The notes below the pieces were generated by a model, which was given only the letters and a program-made list of their open reading frames with translations, did not search any database and was not told the origin of the DNA. This document shows, one piece after another, positions 45,228 to 57,613 of a stretch of DNA of 64,000 bases (position 1 is its first letter; every line of letters begins with the position of its first letter). The DNA comes from Buddleja alternifolia (taxonomy: Eukaryota; Streptophyta; Magnoliopsida; Lamiales; Scrophulariaceae). The stretch covers positions 47,738,423-47,802,422 of the forward strand of contig CM033394.1 in the NCBI GenBank assembly GCA_019426215.1, read 5' to 3'. The position numbers and the translations under genes are program-made.

Positions 45228-46780
45228 TTGTGTTTTTCGTAGAGGTGACTAATGAGCTGGCTTGAAAATAGCTCGACTCGAGTTTGAGCCAAAAAATACA
45301 TGTTCGTCGGAGGCTAGCAAGCCTGAATAAGAAAAATATTTTATTTATTTATTTATTAATATATATATATAATATTATATAGTATTTATTCATATATACA
45401 TATATGTATAAATTAAATAATGGTATATTTAATAATTATCATGATTATTTTTAATCATATATATATTAATAAAATATTTAAATTTTAGTTCTTTTTCTGA
45501 GCTCAAGCTCGAACCGAGCAATTTGCCTAAACTCGGGTCGTGAGCACCCTAATTTTCCGTGTGTGAAAAGTATAATAGAAGAGAATGTGAATAGGTTTGG
45601 GACAGAATTACATTTTTGTCAAACGTGGAAAGAATGAACAAAGACTTTGGAATTACATAGATCTTGTATACGGTATGTACGCTCAAATTGGGAATAGTCT
45701 TAAACGTGTTGTGTGTATATATATATATTATTAAATTATATAGGTCAAAATTGATGGCCTTTTATTTAGCTTCACATGTTGTTTGTTTTGCCTATTTTTG
45801 TTTGTTTATTTGCCTGTTATAAGAATGTAGTTGACTCAATTCATTTTCAACACAAGAAAAATCGTAAAGCTCTCTGTCAACTTCATAGTGCTCACTTTAT
45901 ACAAATAGCTGTTCTTTTCATAAGCCATTCTATATTCCCCTGCTCCGTACGTATAAATTGAAAAACAATTTCACCCTTATATTTTGTCCCGTTGATATAT
46001 ACTCTTGCACACATTAACTTCACCATTCTCCTTTCATACGCAAAGCAAGGCTACTCGTTGATATTTCCATGTTACACCTACGTGCACATGAACATGCAAG
46101 AAAATAATGCTAATATTTTTTCATTGTTCTATATTCTCAATTTCTACCAAAATTAAATAAGGTGAATTGTGCTAGGATTCAAATTTTGGAGAGCAATGAG
46201 ACGAAATAGATATTAGTTGAGAATTAAATTCTTATATACAAACAAATCATGAAAGTATTTTTGTAATCTTATTAAAAATGCATTCTACAAATTTTTCATT
46301 CAAAAAAACTCGAAAGTTAAGATTGATAACTTTTTGGACTAGACTAAGTTTCATGTCTTAACTCTTAAGTTAAGAATTTGATCAATTGATTTTGTTTAAT
46401 ATCTTTTCATTTTGGATTTTCTTGATTGGTAAATTGTATAATACAAAATTTATTTTTTAATATTAAGAATTTAAATATTTTTATATAGGTTTTTTTTTTT
46501 TACTTTAACATGGTTTTCTCTAATAATAAGTATATTTTTTTTAAATTCTCCAAAAAATTAAAAATTTTAAAAGTTTGAAACTGAATTCTTAATTAATATC
46601 TACTATCGATAGAGAAGTTCTAAAAAATAATTTCTTTACAAAAGTATAATTGATTAACTCTCAATCTAAAAGGTCAAGGGGAATTAAGTCAATAAATTTA
46701 TTAACCCTAAATGTTGAATTTTTTTAATGAAAAATTGGGGGAATAGATTTTTTGGATTGAAAAATATTATCATTGATTTT
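45228..46780. other. CRK-2 far 5' flank
   Basis: cgag-rich repeat (45245-45540), then sequence matching CRK-4 and CRK-3 flanks (gtgtgtgaaaagt near 45560; aacaaagactttgg near 45637). From 45780 to 46780 AT-rich with no recognisable gene or element. Confidence 0.5.
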
Positions 46781-46784
46781 TATT

Positions 46785-47117
46785 ATTATAAAAATTTATT
46801 TTAAAGATCTTTTAGTAATTTTTCCTTAAAATAGTTAATATGAGTCAGAATAGGATGTACTCTGTAGTCTGTACTCAATTTTAAAGAAATTCTTCAACTC
46901 AAGCATGTAATCTGACGTTCACAATTATTTTGTCTTTATATGATTGATTTTTTTAATATTAAAATTTATTCTAAAGAGTTTTTAGTAATTTTTTCTTAAA
47001 ATAGTTAATATGAGTCAGAATAGGATGTACTCTGTAGTCTGTACTTAATTTTAAAAAAAATTCTTCAACTCAAGCATTCTTATGTAATATGATGTTAACA
47101 ATTATTTTGTCTTTATA
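46785..47117. repeat. Two ~170-bp tandem repeats
   Basis: aatatgagtcagaataggat and actctgtagtctgtact recur 170 bp apart (the latter at about 46859 and 47029). Each unit also shares cttcaactcaagcat and caattattttgtctttata. No coding potential. Confidence 0.88.
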
Positions 47118-48064
47118 TTCTCATAATAAAAAGTATACTTTTATATTCCTGAATATAGAAATATGAAAATTTATATTATGTTCTCTATTTTATTAGAAAG
47201 AGCAATAGAGACGAAATAAATCTACTTGTATGAATCACAAGAAAAAAAAGTGATGCTAGTGACAAATAAGAAAAATATGTACAGTGATGATAATATTTTT
47301 TTTTCCAAAAGATTATTTTACATCAACTACATATAATTAAGGATGTACTGTGATAATATTGGATGATTAAACAAATTAATCAGGAAGTTATAAGATAGAT
47401 AATAATAAATAATCAATTATTCTCTTAAACGACTATCAGTAAACTAACAATTAAAATTTATTTGCCTCCACATTAAAGATAATCTTAAGTTTCATAATTT
47501 CTTATTTCAATTTAACATATTATTGAAAAATCGATCACGTGTATAATAGACATATTCACATACAGGGCATTTATGTATTTAGTTTATTACAATACATGTA
47601 ATAGACACACATATATGCAATCCATTTTTGTGTTTTTTTCTTTTATTACTATATATTTTTTTTCCACTATAAAACATATGCGTATATTAATTGCTTTACC
47701 ATCATTCAAGCAATGTACAAGGCAGAAGCTAAAGCTTTGGCCTTGTTTGTTTATGTTTCTGAGTTAGGATCTTGAAAATTGTTTAGGAAATGCATACTAT
47801 GAATATTTGTGTAAAAATAATGCGATGTGTGTTGTGTTTATTTATGTTTCTAAAAATAATTAAAATTTGTAAAATGTGTCGATTGAAAAATGATTGATTG
47901 ATGCATGATAGGTTATATATAAATTAAAAATTGCAAAGTATGAAAGATAAAAAGAAAAGTATTAGTTGGAGTAGTTGATTATTGATTGATAATTGTGTGA
48001 AGTGATAAATGTAGTGATTGAATGGTAGTTATATACGGAAAAAAGAAAATGAAGTTGAGAAAAA
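47118..48064. other. CRK 3'-flank relic and Harbinger-type fragment
   Basis: 47560-47735 resembles the 3' flanks of the CRKs (catttatgtatttagtttatt; cgtatattaattgctttacc). A Harbinger-style end ggccttgtttgtttatgttt starts at 47741 without a partner. Otherwise AT-rich. Confidence 0.5.
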
Positions 48065-48325
48065 GGGAAATTACACACTCCCTAACTTATTGTGTAATGA
48101 CCAAAACCTCCCCTCATTTATTGAAAATTACTAACACACTCCTCATGTAATCATGTTATGGCTTTTCTTGCAATTACACCCCAGTGTATTTAAAAATTCT
48201 TACAACATCCCCTATAAACATTACAAATAAACCTGTTGAGGGGGTGTATTTTGGTAATTCTCAATAAGTGAGGGAAGATTTTGGTAATTACACAATAAGT
48301 GAAGGGTTCTATGTGTAATTTTCCC
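48065..48325. mobile_element. 261-bp hairpin MITE
   Basis: GGGAAATTACACA at the left, TGTGTAATTTTCCC at the right; inner phrases cctcccctcatttatt and aataagtgagggaag also pair. Sister of 26457-26690. No clear duplication. Confidence 0.75.
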
Positions 48326-48330
48326 TTTTC

Positions 48331-48515
48331 TTTATTGGGCTTTAGCTTGAGGTTCTATACTGAGACCGAAATATCAGTTTCAGTCCAGTTCTATTGCATA
48401 GCCCAGCTCTTCCAGACCCGCAGACTTGAACTCGAACCTAGCAAGGATCCGCGATCCGACCTGTTCAGCCACGCCTCTTCTCTTGTGGTTTTTCAGCTAT
48501 TGTCCACTTCTTTGA
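48331..48515. repeat. Duplicated ~185-bp segment, copy B
   Basis: Matches 27437-27620. Here it follows directly after the 48065-48325 MITE; the CRK-1 copy has the sister MITE about 750 bp away. Confidence 0.75.
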
Positions 48516-48631
48516 GGACTATTGTGCAAATTCTAACATAGGGCTTTCTTATAAGCAAATCTAGGCCCAAATCATATCTTTATCTTTTCAATCTGATTTT
48601 CTCAATCAGAACAATGGGAAATTCTATACTA

Positions 48632-49086
48632 GATCGAGTCACCGGAAAGTCCCGATAGCATTTACCGTTGGATGAAGGGTTGTTAGGTGAAAAAAAAAAT
48701 ATTGATCTAACGATTAATTTGTCCCGGAGCATACAATTTCAGAACCATTTTTCTCTCTCTAAAACAACAAAGATCGGGTCACCGGGACGTCCCGGTAGCA
48801 TTTACTGTTGGATGAAGGGCTGTTATGGTAAAAAAAAACGGAACAAATCTTCTATCCCACAATGGTGTCACATCATTATGGGATTGACAAATGTCCATTT
48901 AAAAAAGACTGTTAATAATAATTTAAATTAAATGAACACTTGTCAATCCTACAATGATGTGACACCATTGTAATATACTATTGTAGGTTAGAAGATTCAT
49001 TACGAAAAAAAACATATAAATAATCTTGATCCAACGGTTAATTTGTCCCGAACATATGCAAATCTCTCTCTCTCTCTAAAACAACA
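48632..49086. repeat. Tandem duplication of a ~140-bp unit
   Basis: Unit 1 is 48632-48771; unit 2 starts at 48772 and ends near 49086. Both read gatcg-gtcaccgg, tagcattta, gttggatgaaggg, then ttgatc-aacg-ttaatttgtcccg and ctctctctctaaaacaaca. Unit 2 is split by a 165-bp MITE at 48840-49004. The GC-rich head (gtcaccgggacgtcccggta) contains a perfect short inverted repeat. I do not recognise its origin. Confidence 0.85.
48840..49004. mobile_element. 165-bp MITE with 9-bp duplication
   Basis: aaatcttctatcccacaatg and its imperfect complement near the right end (taggttagaagatt) pair, as do gattgacaaatgtccattt and aaatgaacacttgtcaatcc. AAAAAAAAC flanks it at 48831-48839 and 49005-49013. It splits the second 140-bp repeat unit. 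Confidence 0.8.
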
Positions 49087-49388
49087 CAGCCGTTATTATC
49101 TCTTTCTCTGTATTCATTGTTAGTTTAGAGCAAATATTTAATTTTGCTTAAGTTTTGTTTTTCTTCATCACTTTCTTTGATTAAAAAAGTCCCAATCTTG
49201 TTTCCTTTTCCTCTTCCTGTACAAGTTGTACAGTTAGGTTGGGTTTTCTCTTTCATTTCTTTCTATTTTCAAGTTCTACAAGACTAGTCCTTGATTTTAG
49301 TTCATAATAGATTATGTATTACAGTTTAAATTGTATAGTATTTTCTATTACTTTGTATTATTTCACTTAGCTTAGGTGATTTATGTTT

Positions 49389-49662
49389 GGGTGAATTATA
49401 TGCACACCCCCTTTCTTTAGTGTTAATTATCAAAACCTTCCCTGATTTTTTGTAAATTACAATGAGAGCCCCTCAAGGGGTCTATTTATAATATTTACAA
49501 GGGGTAAAATTGTAAGAATTTTAAAATACACAATGGGTGCAATTGTTAAAATATCTTAACATGAGAGAGATTTTATGTAATTTAAAAAAGGTGAAGAGGT
49601 TTTCGATAATCTTGCACTAAAGTGAGGGGGGGGGGGGGGGGTATTCATGTAATTTTCTCTTT
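49389..49662. mobile_element. Decayed hairpin MITE downstream of CRK-3
   Basis: gggtgaattatatgcacaccc at the left loosely pairs with gggggtattcatgtaattttc at the right; a G homopolymer lies at 49623-49641. Same general style as 48065-48325. 49663-50209 is CRK-3 3' flank without other genes. Confidence 0.5.
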
Positions 49663-50209
49663 ATTGTTTCTATGCATTTTAAAAAAGTCATGGTTAAAAA
49701 TGAAATAAAAACACATATAAACAAAACCTATATGTTCTTGTGTCTGAAAAGTAAAAAAGGAGAAAGTGTAATTAAATTTGGGCAGATTTAAATTTTTCTC
49801 AAACGTTGCAAGACTGAAGAAGACTTTGGAACACCACGCAGGTTAATTATTGTGGACAGACATCTTCCTTTTTCACTTCTTTTTAGTTTTTACTATGACT
49901 GTTACTATCTCTTTGACCGATCCTTGACTATTAGTATTATGTTACACGAAAAATCATTTAGGCACTCGAGTTTGCTCATTAAAGCCAACATGTTAACTGC
50001 TAACTAATGGCATCTATATGGCAAACCGGATCCTCTATTCTAAATCGTGTTTAATCTCTTATTCCATGCACACAATTTGGAATAGAGGATCCGATTTGTA
50101 TACATAGAATTCGTCCAATTTGAGGGTATACCATATACAAGACATTTGTAGCCAATATCTTTAATTAAGCCACAATTGTAGCCTTATCAAACTGAACTCA
50201 ACTCTAATG

Positions 50210-53200
50210 TCACCTGGGAAAGAAAATACTATGTGAAAGACCGGCAACCGAAGTATCATTGCCATGCTCGAGGGGCCGTAACGGGTTTTCACTCGTGTCG
50301 TTAAGTTCCATGGTAAACTCATCCATGAAAGGGGGTTTGGTTGGTTCAGGGAGTTGATCATTCTTTACTAGCATCTCTAGTGCCTTCGACATGGATGGTC
50401 TTAACGAAGGGATTTCTTGGGTGCATAAGAGCCCCACGTGAATCACCTGTAAAACCTTGTTTTTAACGTTGTTGTTGTGGTAGTTATGCAGCATTAGATT
50501 CGGGTCGAAGAGCTCTTCAACTGTTCTTTGTTGGAAATGCATCCATGCCTGATTGATAAAAAATGATTGATGACATTAAATAACTGCTGATTAATAGAAT
50601 CACTTAGTTACAAAGCCTTTAGAACTTACGGTTGTTAATAAGCTGTCTGCGTACTCTATTGTTTTACTTCTGTTGTTTTCTCTACCCGTAACAATTTCCA
50701 ACAAAAGCACACCAAAGCTATAAACATCTGCTTTTTCTGTCAATTGGCCACGTGCTAGGTATTCTGGAGCCATATATCCCCTGCATATTTGTAAAGCCAA
50801 GAAATTTATTGAATCAAGTTCTGCAGCCTCGAATTTGTATTTGAGGTTTATTAGGAGATTTGACCTTGAGATGCTGCTTATTTGGAAAGAACTCAAGTGG
50901 GATTGTGAACCATTTAAATTATACATTAAGGGTATTTTGGTTAGCTTATAAGCTCCTCGTACATTTTAGAAGAAGCTCCATAAAAGTATGTGAATGATTT
51001 TCTAGAGAGGAGCTTATAATCTTCTAAAATAAGATGCTCGGAGCTTATAAGCTTCTTAAAAATAAGTAAGGATATCTTAACTTATTTACCAAGATCTTAA
51101 CAAACTTCTTAAACTAAAGCATCTTAATTATGAAAATTCCTTTTAAAACATCTGATGAGCGACATCGGCTTCTTACTCTTAAGAGGGGATGTCAAGTGTT
51201 CGAACCCCCACCCCTACCTTCTCACAGTTGTAATTAAAAAATAAATATATTATAAGCTATATAATCTTATTTTACCCAGACACATCAAGAGCTTATTTTT
51301 AAAATAAGATACAACATCTATAATTTTTAACATCTTATAAGATGTAATAAGTTATAAGATGCTTAAAATAAAGTTAGCCAATTACCCTCACTGTCATTTG
51401 AGTAGCCAATAAAATCACGAGATTGGTATACTCACAATGTTCCAGCAATCGCTGTGCTAATATGACTTTTATCTTCTTGGAAAGATCTCGCCAACCCAAA
51501 ATCAGCAATTTTAGCACGGAGTCTCGAGTCCAAGAGGATATTGCTTGCTTTTATGTCTCTGTGAATAATTCGTATTTTTGTGTTCTTGTGGAGGTAAATC
51601 AAGCCTTCCGCTATTCCTATAATTATTTCGAATCTCTTCTCCCAGTTTAACATGTTACCTTTGCTCGAATCTGTCAACCATTGGAAAAAGATAAAACTTA
51701 GTTATAAGACAACCTTAAAAGAATCTAAATAATGGTCTAATTCTAAACCAAAAACCTAGCACAGTAGTACTCACCGAAGATGAAGTGATCCAGACTCTTG
51801 TTTGGCAGAAATTCGTAAACAAGAAGACTTTCGGGTCCGGAGCAACTGCACCCCAACAATCTGACTAGATTCTTGTGCTCAATGCTGCTAATAATGTTTA
51901 CTTCGTTGTAGAAATCCATTGCTCTATTTTTGTTATTAAAGAATAACCTCTTTACGGCAATCTCCCTTCCATCTTGCAGAACTCCCTGCAACATGATAAA
52001 AAATATCAAATTTGAGACATCAGTTGGACAATGAACTTAGGCAGAAACTGCATCGGCATTACAAGTTTGTACCTTATATACTGTGCCAAATCCGCCATGC
52101 CCAAGCTTGTTGGCTTCATCAAAAGAACCAGTGGCTTTCTCAAGGGTAGAATATTTGAAGTTCAAACTGCTATGGCGAAGGGATTTCACTAATTTGTGAA
52201 CATCACCTAAGAAAAAGTTGGGATTTTATAAAAAGATGATTGTTAATTTGTTACAGACCTCCAAATTGACTTCACAAATGACCTCCCCAAAATGAGTTTT
52301 AGGGAGTCTCAGACGGACCCAGAGTCTCAATACAATCACAATTAGGGGCACCATGTAAGCCTCATTACACGGCGGTTTTGATTGTACTGACGAGTCCCAA
52401 GCATTCCTAAGTATGAAATGACTTTTCCAATTGACAGAGCAAAGGAATTTTCGGTTAACCTTTTACCTTTTCTCTTCTTCCGAATCATTTTGTGCTTCCA
52501 AATATAAACTCCAATGACGACTCCAATTATCAAAATGGATGTTGCACTAGCAGCTGAACTTATGATAACAATTATTCTCCCTGTCGTGGTAAAAAACTGA
52601 AAGTTCATGATCAATTCAAAAATTACATATCTATTTAGTAGAAAGAAACATAAGAAAAGTCTATTGATCTTATTATAAGGCTCCTGGTGAATGCTTTGTT
52701 CTCAGTGTAAAACTATAGTAGTGTGAATCAAGCTCGCTAACGTAGCTTCAACTAGCAGCATATATCCTTTATAAGTATGACGATAGACGTCTCCACCATT
52801 TTGAAACGTTTGTTTAGCCATAGCAACTGTCCTAAGACAGAGCCTTTCACAGACCAAAATATCAATCAGATCGAACAGAGGCAACCCTGACCTACGAGAA
52901 ATGCTTCTGTTGACCTGTTATTGAACACATATATGCTAGATATGCCACATCGCTACATAATCTATGCCAATGTTGATGTCGCATAATCTTACATTCTGGT
53001 ATATATATAAAATAAAAGGTTGAATAGAAGCATTTCCATCTCAATTTACTATTGCGAGCGAGTTCGAAACTATGATTTCTGTTACTGGAAGTAAAGTCGA
53101 AGCTGAAAATATGAAGGAAAGTTCACTTTTACCTCTTGAATCTCCATTTCCAGGTATAGGATTAAGAAAATCGATATTCGAGTACCTCATGAAACACCCT

Positions 53201-53907
53201 GTATTCAAAGCCCGACCCTCAGATGCAGGCAAGCATCCTGTTATCAATGCAGATGCATTCTCCAAACAAGCTCTACAATAACTTGCGTTTATCGTCCTCC
53301 AACAGTTAGCCAAAACATAGACTGAGTCGTTTACAGCCCTGGAAACCGCCATCTCGGCCCGTGCATACCCGTTATTGTTTGGTGCAGCTAAAACTGCTTG
53401 TGATAGAGCACGCCTTGCTGATTCTCGAAAAGATGAATCATTTCGGGTTATATTCCCACAGACAACATGGTCGCTTGGCCCGATATACTCCTGAAAGAAA
53501 TGATAAGTCTCCCCGCGCATAAAGCATCCATCCAGGTAAATCCTCCCTCCGGTCCGGGGATAGCACCTAGGAAGAACAGTACGGGCTTGAGCAAAGCACA
53601 GTACACAATCGACTAAAGAGAGATCTCCGTAGCATTGGGCTAAACCGTAATCAGCATCAGGCCCTGAGCCCCTTACTGCTGCGCCAAAGCCCGAAATTCG
53701 GACTTGGCCAAGTACAGTATCCATATTGGTAGCAAAGTTTGACGAGAAAATGGTGCGGTTGTGCTGAAGTTGCGTTCCACAGCTAAGGTTAACAGTCTGA
53801 GTTCGTGGATCTGCAAATAATGCATCTGGTAATAGCAAAATCACAAGAGTAGTGATAGTAACAGATGGAACAAGAATTGCTCTCTTCACTGTGCAGCTTT
53901 GCTTCAT
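50210..53907 (-). CDS. CRK2-like: CRK-3: cysteine-rich receptor-like kinase (CRK2 type)
   Basis: Seven exons: 53907-53133, 52580-52467, 52206-52073, 51985-51775, 51670-51436, 50780-50630, 50548-50210. GT-AG junctions, open 1959-nt frame, 652 residues. The Met used by its sisters (MKRAIL) is GTG here (TVKRAIL), so I chose the in-frame ATG six codons upstream ([10 protein letters not shown]). A further ATG 20 codons upstream at 53967 is less likely. Signal peptide to about residue 32; DUF26 motifs C92-C101-C104 and C202-C211-C214; transmembrane helix encoded by exon 2; kinase with K353, H448-R449-D450 and D468-F469-G470. Intron 5 contains the shared MITE, itself carrying a SINE-like insertion. 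Likely plasma-membrane RD receptor kinase. Confidence 0.92.
50928..51389. mobile_element. Intron-5 MITE, CRK-3 copy
   Basis: Starts AAGGGTATTTTGG and ends CAATTACCCTC; internal gcttataagc and atcttataagatg palindromes. Longer than the CRK-2 and CRK-4 copies because of the insertion at 51154-51250. Confidence 0.78.
51154..51250 (+). mobile_element. SINE-like insertion in the CRK-3 intron-5 MITE
   Basis: gatgagcgacatcggcttct followed by ggatgtcaagtgttcgaacc; the gttcgaaccc part resembles a tRNA B box. It ends taattaaaaaataaat. The CRK-2 and CRK-4 copies of the MITE lack it. It shares most of its length with 59090-59190, so this is a dispersed tRNA-derived family. The A-box end is weak here, probably 5' truncated. 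Confidence 0.6.
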
Positions 53908-54913
53908 CTTCTCAATTTTTCTATTAAATGGAGAGAGCAAATGAGAGAAATATTTAAATTCTTTCATACAAAAGTAACAATAAAAAAAGAACTCAAAAGT
54001 GGAAGCGTTTATGATGAATAGAACAAGTTAAGCCAACTTATATTCAATTAATCCGACTTAAATAATTTGGTCAATATTTTCACACTGGATTTTCCAACAA
54101 ATACTGACAGAGATAATGTGAATGGACTTTAGACATATAGACATATTTATTACATTATCTCAAACATTGAAAGAAATGAACAAGACTTTAGATCTCTTCA
54201 ATTTCGTTCACTTCTTTTTGATAGTTTCTCTGATTGTTACCGCTTCAATGATAGATCCTTGTCACTTGACTATGAGTACTATTCTAGACGAATATAATAT
54301 TGGCACTTGAGTTTGATAGTTTATGTCAACTTGTAGTAGTCTTGAACGAAATGTAGATAGACGCCTTTAGTTGGTTAATTATATATTGAAGTAGTTGGCA
54401 TTTAATTGTCAAACATCATCCTTTGATTTGAAAAAACGTAACTGGTTGAAGATTGAGCGTCTGATTAATGATGCTTATGGGAGCGCAACGACCTTACGAC
54501 GACCGCTGCTGGGACAATGCTTTACGCTACCAAATGTCTAAGGCCGGGAATAAAGTTACGACTCTGCTATCTGCAATAACTTTATACACAGCGATAAGCG
54601 CTTGACTTAACAAAACTGTTTTGGCAAAATTTATGTATCAATCAAGATATTACATAGGTAAAACATTAACATTAAATCCCAACTAACGGACATTTAATCT
54701 GGAATTCTTCCAAGACTACTTCCAATTTGAGGTATACCGTATATAGGACACCGCGCAGTTGTATCAAAACATAAATTAATCATAATTTTAGACCACTCAA
54801 CAAACATAGATCTCTTCTCTCCAAAACGCATTCCATACTTCATAGTAGGGATGTCCATTAACGCACTCAACCCATCCACAAAATTGTTGGTTTTAACTTT
54901 TTTTTTTTTTTGT
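53908..54913. other. CRK-3 promoter region and 5' flank
   Basis: The first ~210 bp are conserved with CRK-2 and CRK-4 upstream sequence (actggattttccaacaaata near 54083). Beyond 54330 the sequence, including a GC-richer patch near 54480-54560, matches nothing I recognise and has no convincing gene. Confidence 0.5.
54069..54074 (-). promoter_or_regulatory. W-box-like motif upstream of CRK-3
   Basis: GGTCAA (TTGACC on the gene strand) 162 bp before the chosen ATG, in the same conserved block as in CRK-2 and CRK-4. Confidence 0.4.
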
Positions 54914-55658
54914 GGGAAAATATAATTTACTTCCCTGAACTATGTCCTTTACATCAAACACCACCCTCAACTAAATTTTGTATCATTTACCCCCTCAAGT
55001 TACCCCTTTCCTTATCATGCATTTTTATTTTCTGTTTTTCTATTTTTCCAATTTTCTTTTCTTTATATCAATTTTCTCAATTACGCAAGAAGGTTTGCAC
55101 ATTTTGTTAGCCGTGTTTAAAATTTAGATTTTAGTGAGAAAAATACTAAGCTTTGTGCTACATTTTTTTTTCTTTTTATTCCTTATTAAAGTTCTATGTA
55201 TGTTCAAACATACTATGAACTGCATCCCTGAATAAAAAAAAAGTTGAGAGTAAATGAATGAGTAATTAAAAGTAGGGATGATATTGTGGTTGCTATTAAA
55301 TATAGCAAATGGAATATGAATTACTAATCAAATAGTTCCCCTTAGTGAGGAATTATAAAGAGAATCTTTTTTAGTGAGGAATTATCTTCTTACCAGTTTT
55401 CTCAAACTCTCAAATTGGTAAGAAGATAAAAGAAAAATACAATTTTTGAAAATAAAAAGAAAAAGAAAATTGAAAAATTAGGGAAATAGAAAATATAATA
55501 AAAATAAAAATGGGTTTAATTTAAAAACTAAGACAATTGCAAGATAAAAAAAGGGGGTAAATGTTACTTGCATAATTGAGGGGTAAGTAGTACAAATATG
55601 GTTTAGAGGGTGTTTAAAACAAGTGACGTAATTCAGGGTAGTAAATTGTATTTTATCC
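54914..55658. mobile_element. 745-bp hairpin element
   Basis: gggaaaatataatttacttc at the left pairs with gtaaattgtattttatcc at the right; inner arms pair over most of their length (ttcttttctttatatcaatt against aagaaaaagaaaattgaaaa). Central short repeats of ttagtgaggaattat near 55335-55390. No coding capacity. Confidence 0.7.
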
Positions 55659-55807
55659 TTATTTTAATAAATGCAGTTTTATATTTTTGATAATCTATCA
55701 CTTTCAAAACAGGTGGTGGATCCACTAATTGCAATATGCCTCCGCTCCGCTGCGTATATATGTATGATACATATAATAGACGCACTTGTAATGCATTTAT
55801 GTACTTA

Positions 55808-56261
55808 GGCTATGTTTGTTTGTGTTTCCAGTTTACTTTTTCCATTCTCATTTTTATTTGAAAATAAAAATACACACTTTACATTGTTTTTAACTGAAAA
55901 TATTCTCATTTTTATTCTCGTTTTTACGTTCCCAATAAATTTTAATCATTTTAGTAAATTTACATTTCACATCACTCATCTCACAATTTCTTTTTATCAT
56001 TTTTCTCTTTCATCTCCTTTCAATTTTTTAAACATTTCTCTCTCATCTCCTTTACATTTTTAAATTCAACGATATTCATCTAATCATTACTTTTCAATCA
56101 TTTCACACATCACAATCACTAATTTCAATCATTTTTAAAAATACAACCAAACACACCTATTTTTTTCACTTTTCTCATACAAAAATAAAAAAAACTCATT
56201 CCCCCATACATTTTAGAAAATGACGGTTGAAAATGAAATGAAAACACATCCAAACAAAGCC
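55808..56261. mobile_element. 454-bp PIF/Harbinger MITE
   Basis: GGCTATGTTTGTTTGTGTTT at the left, aaaacacatccaaacaaagcc at the right, with TTA duplicated (55805-55807 and 56262-56264). Harbinger elements duplicate TWA. The flanks join to match the CRK-2 3' flank near 31175. Confidence 0.85.
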
Positions 56262-57195
56262 TTAGCATCTCTTAGTACAATTTTTTTTGTGCATTTTCAC
56301 AAGTATTAAGAAACATATCTACATCTATATCTATATCTATACTACTATAAAAGTGTGGATGTTGGAAGTGTTTCTTCCAATTGTGAAAAAACTATATAAC
56401 CCTTGATTGAAAATGAATGCAATAATATACACCCCTGACATTTAGTCCCACTAATCCTAACATTTATTTCCCATTAATAATCTATATCTATATCAATCTA
56501 TCTATCTATATTACTATAAAAGTGTGGATATTGGAAGTATTTTTTCCAATTATGAAAAAACCATATAGCCCTTAATTGAAAATGAATGCAATAATGTAAA
56601 CCCCTAACATTTAGTCCTATTATTCATAACCTAGGTTGCACGAGTGCGGATACGGAAATACGGATACGACACGATACAGGAACGACGATATGGATTTTTT
56701 AAAATTTTAGGATACGACACGCCGAGGATACGTGCATAAATATGCATGTATAATATGTAAAAATAAATTGATTCGATAAATTCATTGATATAAATAAAAT
56801 TTTGTCTAGTTCTGTAAATTTCTTTGTCATTTATTTAACTGTCGGATACTGTATCCAGGATTTTCTCTTTTGTTTTTATTTTTGGACACTTCAAAAATGG
56901 TCCGGACCCGCTATCCGAGAGTATCCGTGCCGAATACGGGTACGATACGAATACAATACTGCAGGAAGTCGATTTTAAGAGTATCCGTGCATTATAGATC
57001 ATAACATTTAGTTCTTATTAATAATAAATAAAAATCAGCAACTTTTGACCTTTCATGTGACCTGTCATCAAAGGGTCATTTAATCAATTAGCATAATTAT
57101 TATTAATATAAAAAGAAACTCCACAATTACCATTTATGAGCAACTACCGAATTCCACTGGAAGCTTAATGGTCAGTATACAATCTTGAAGTCTAA

Positions 57196-57598
57196 GGCCT
57201 TGTTTGTTTATGTTTTCAAATCCCATTTTCAATTTTCTGGATCACAAAATTCACACTTCAAACTATTCTCATCCAAATTCATCATCTTTCAAATTCACTT
57301 TCTCATTCTACAATATAACCACCTATCAATCACCACATCTATCATTTCACACAATTATTAATCAATATTCATTTACTTTATACTATTTTTCTCTTTCTTT
57401 TTCATACTTTTTAATTAATCAACTCATCACACATCAACTAATCATTAGTGATTAAACACATATTACAAATTTCAACAATATTCTAAAAACATAAACAAAC
57501 ACACCAATATATCACATCAAATTCACACGAATATCCATAATACGCGTTCCCCGAAATTTTTTCAAGATTTGAACTCAAAAACATAAACAAACAAAGCC
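57196..57598. mobile_element. 403-bp PIF/Harbinger MITE
   Basis: GGCCTTGTTTGTTTATGTTT at the left, aaacataaacaaacaaagcc at the right, with TAA duplicated (57193-57195 and 57599-57601). Nested in the Helitron-like region. Confidence 0.9.
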
Positions 57599-57613
57599 TA
57601 AAGGTCATAAATA

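Noticed and set aside
54480..54760. GC-richer patch possibly coding
   Set aside because: No open frame over 61 codons and no recognisable motif.
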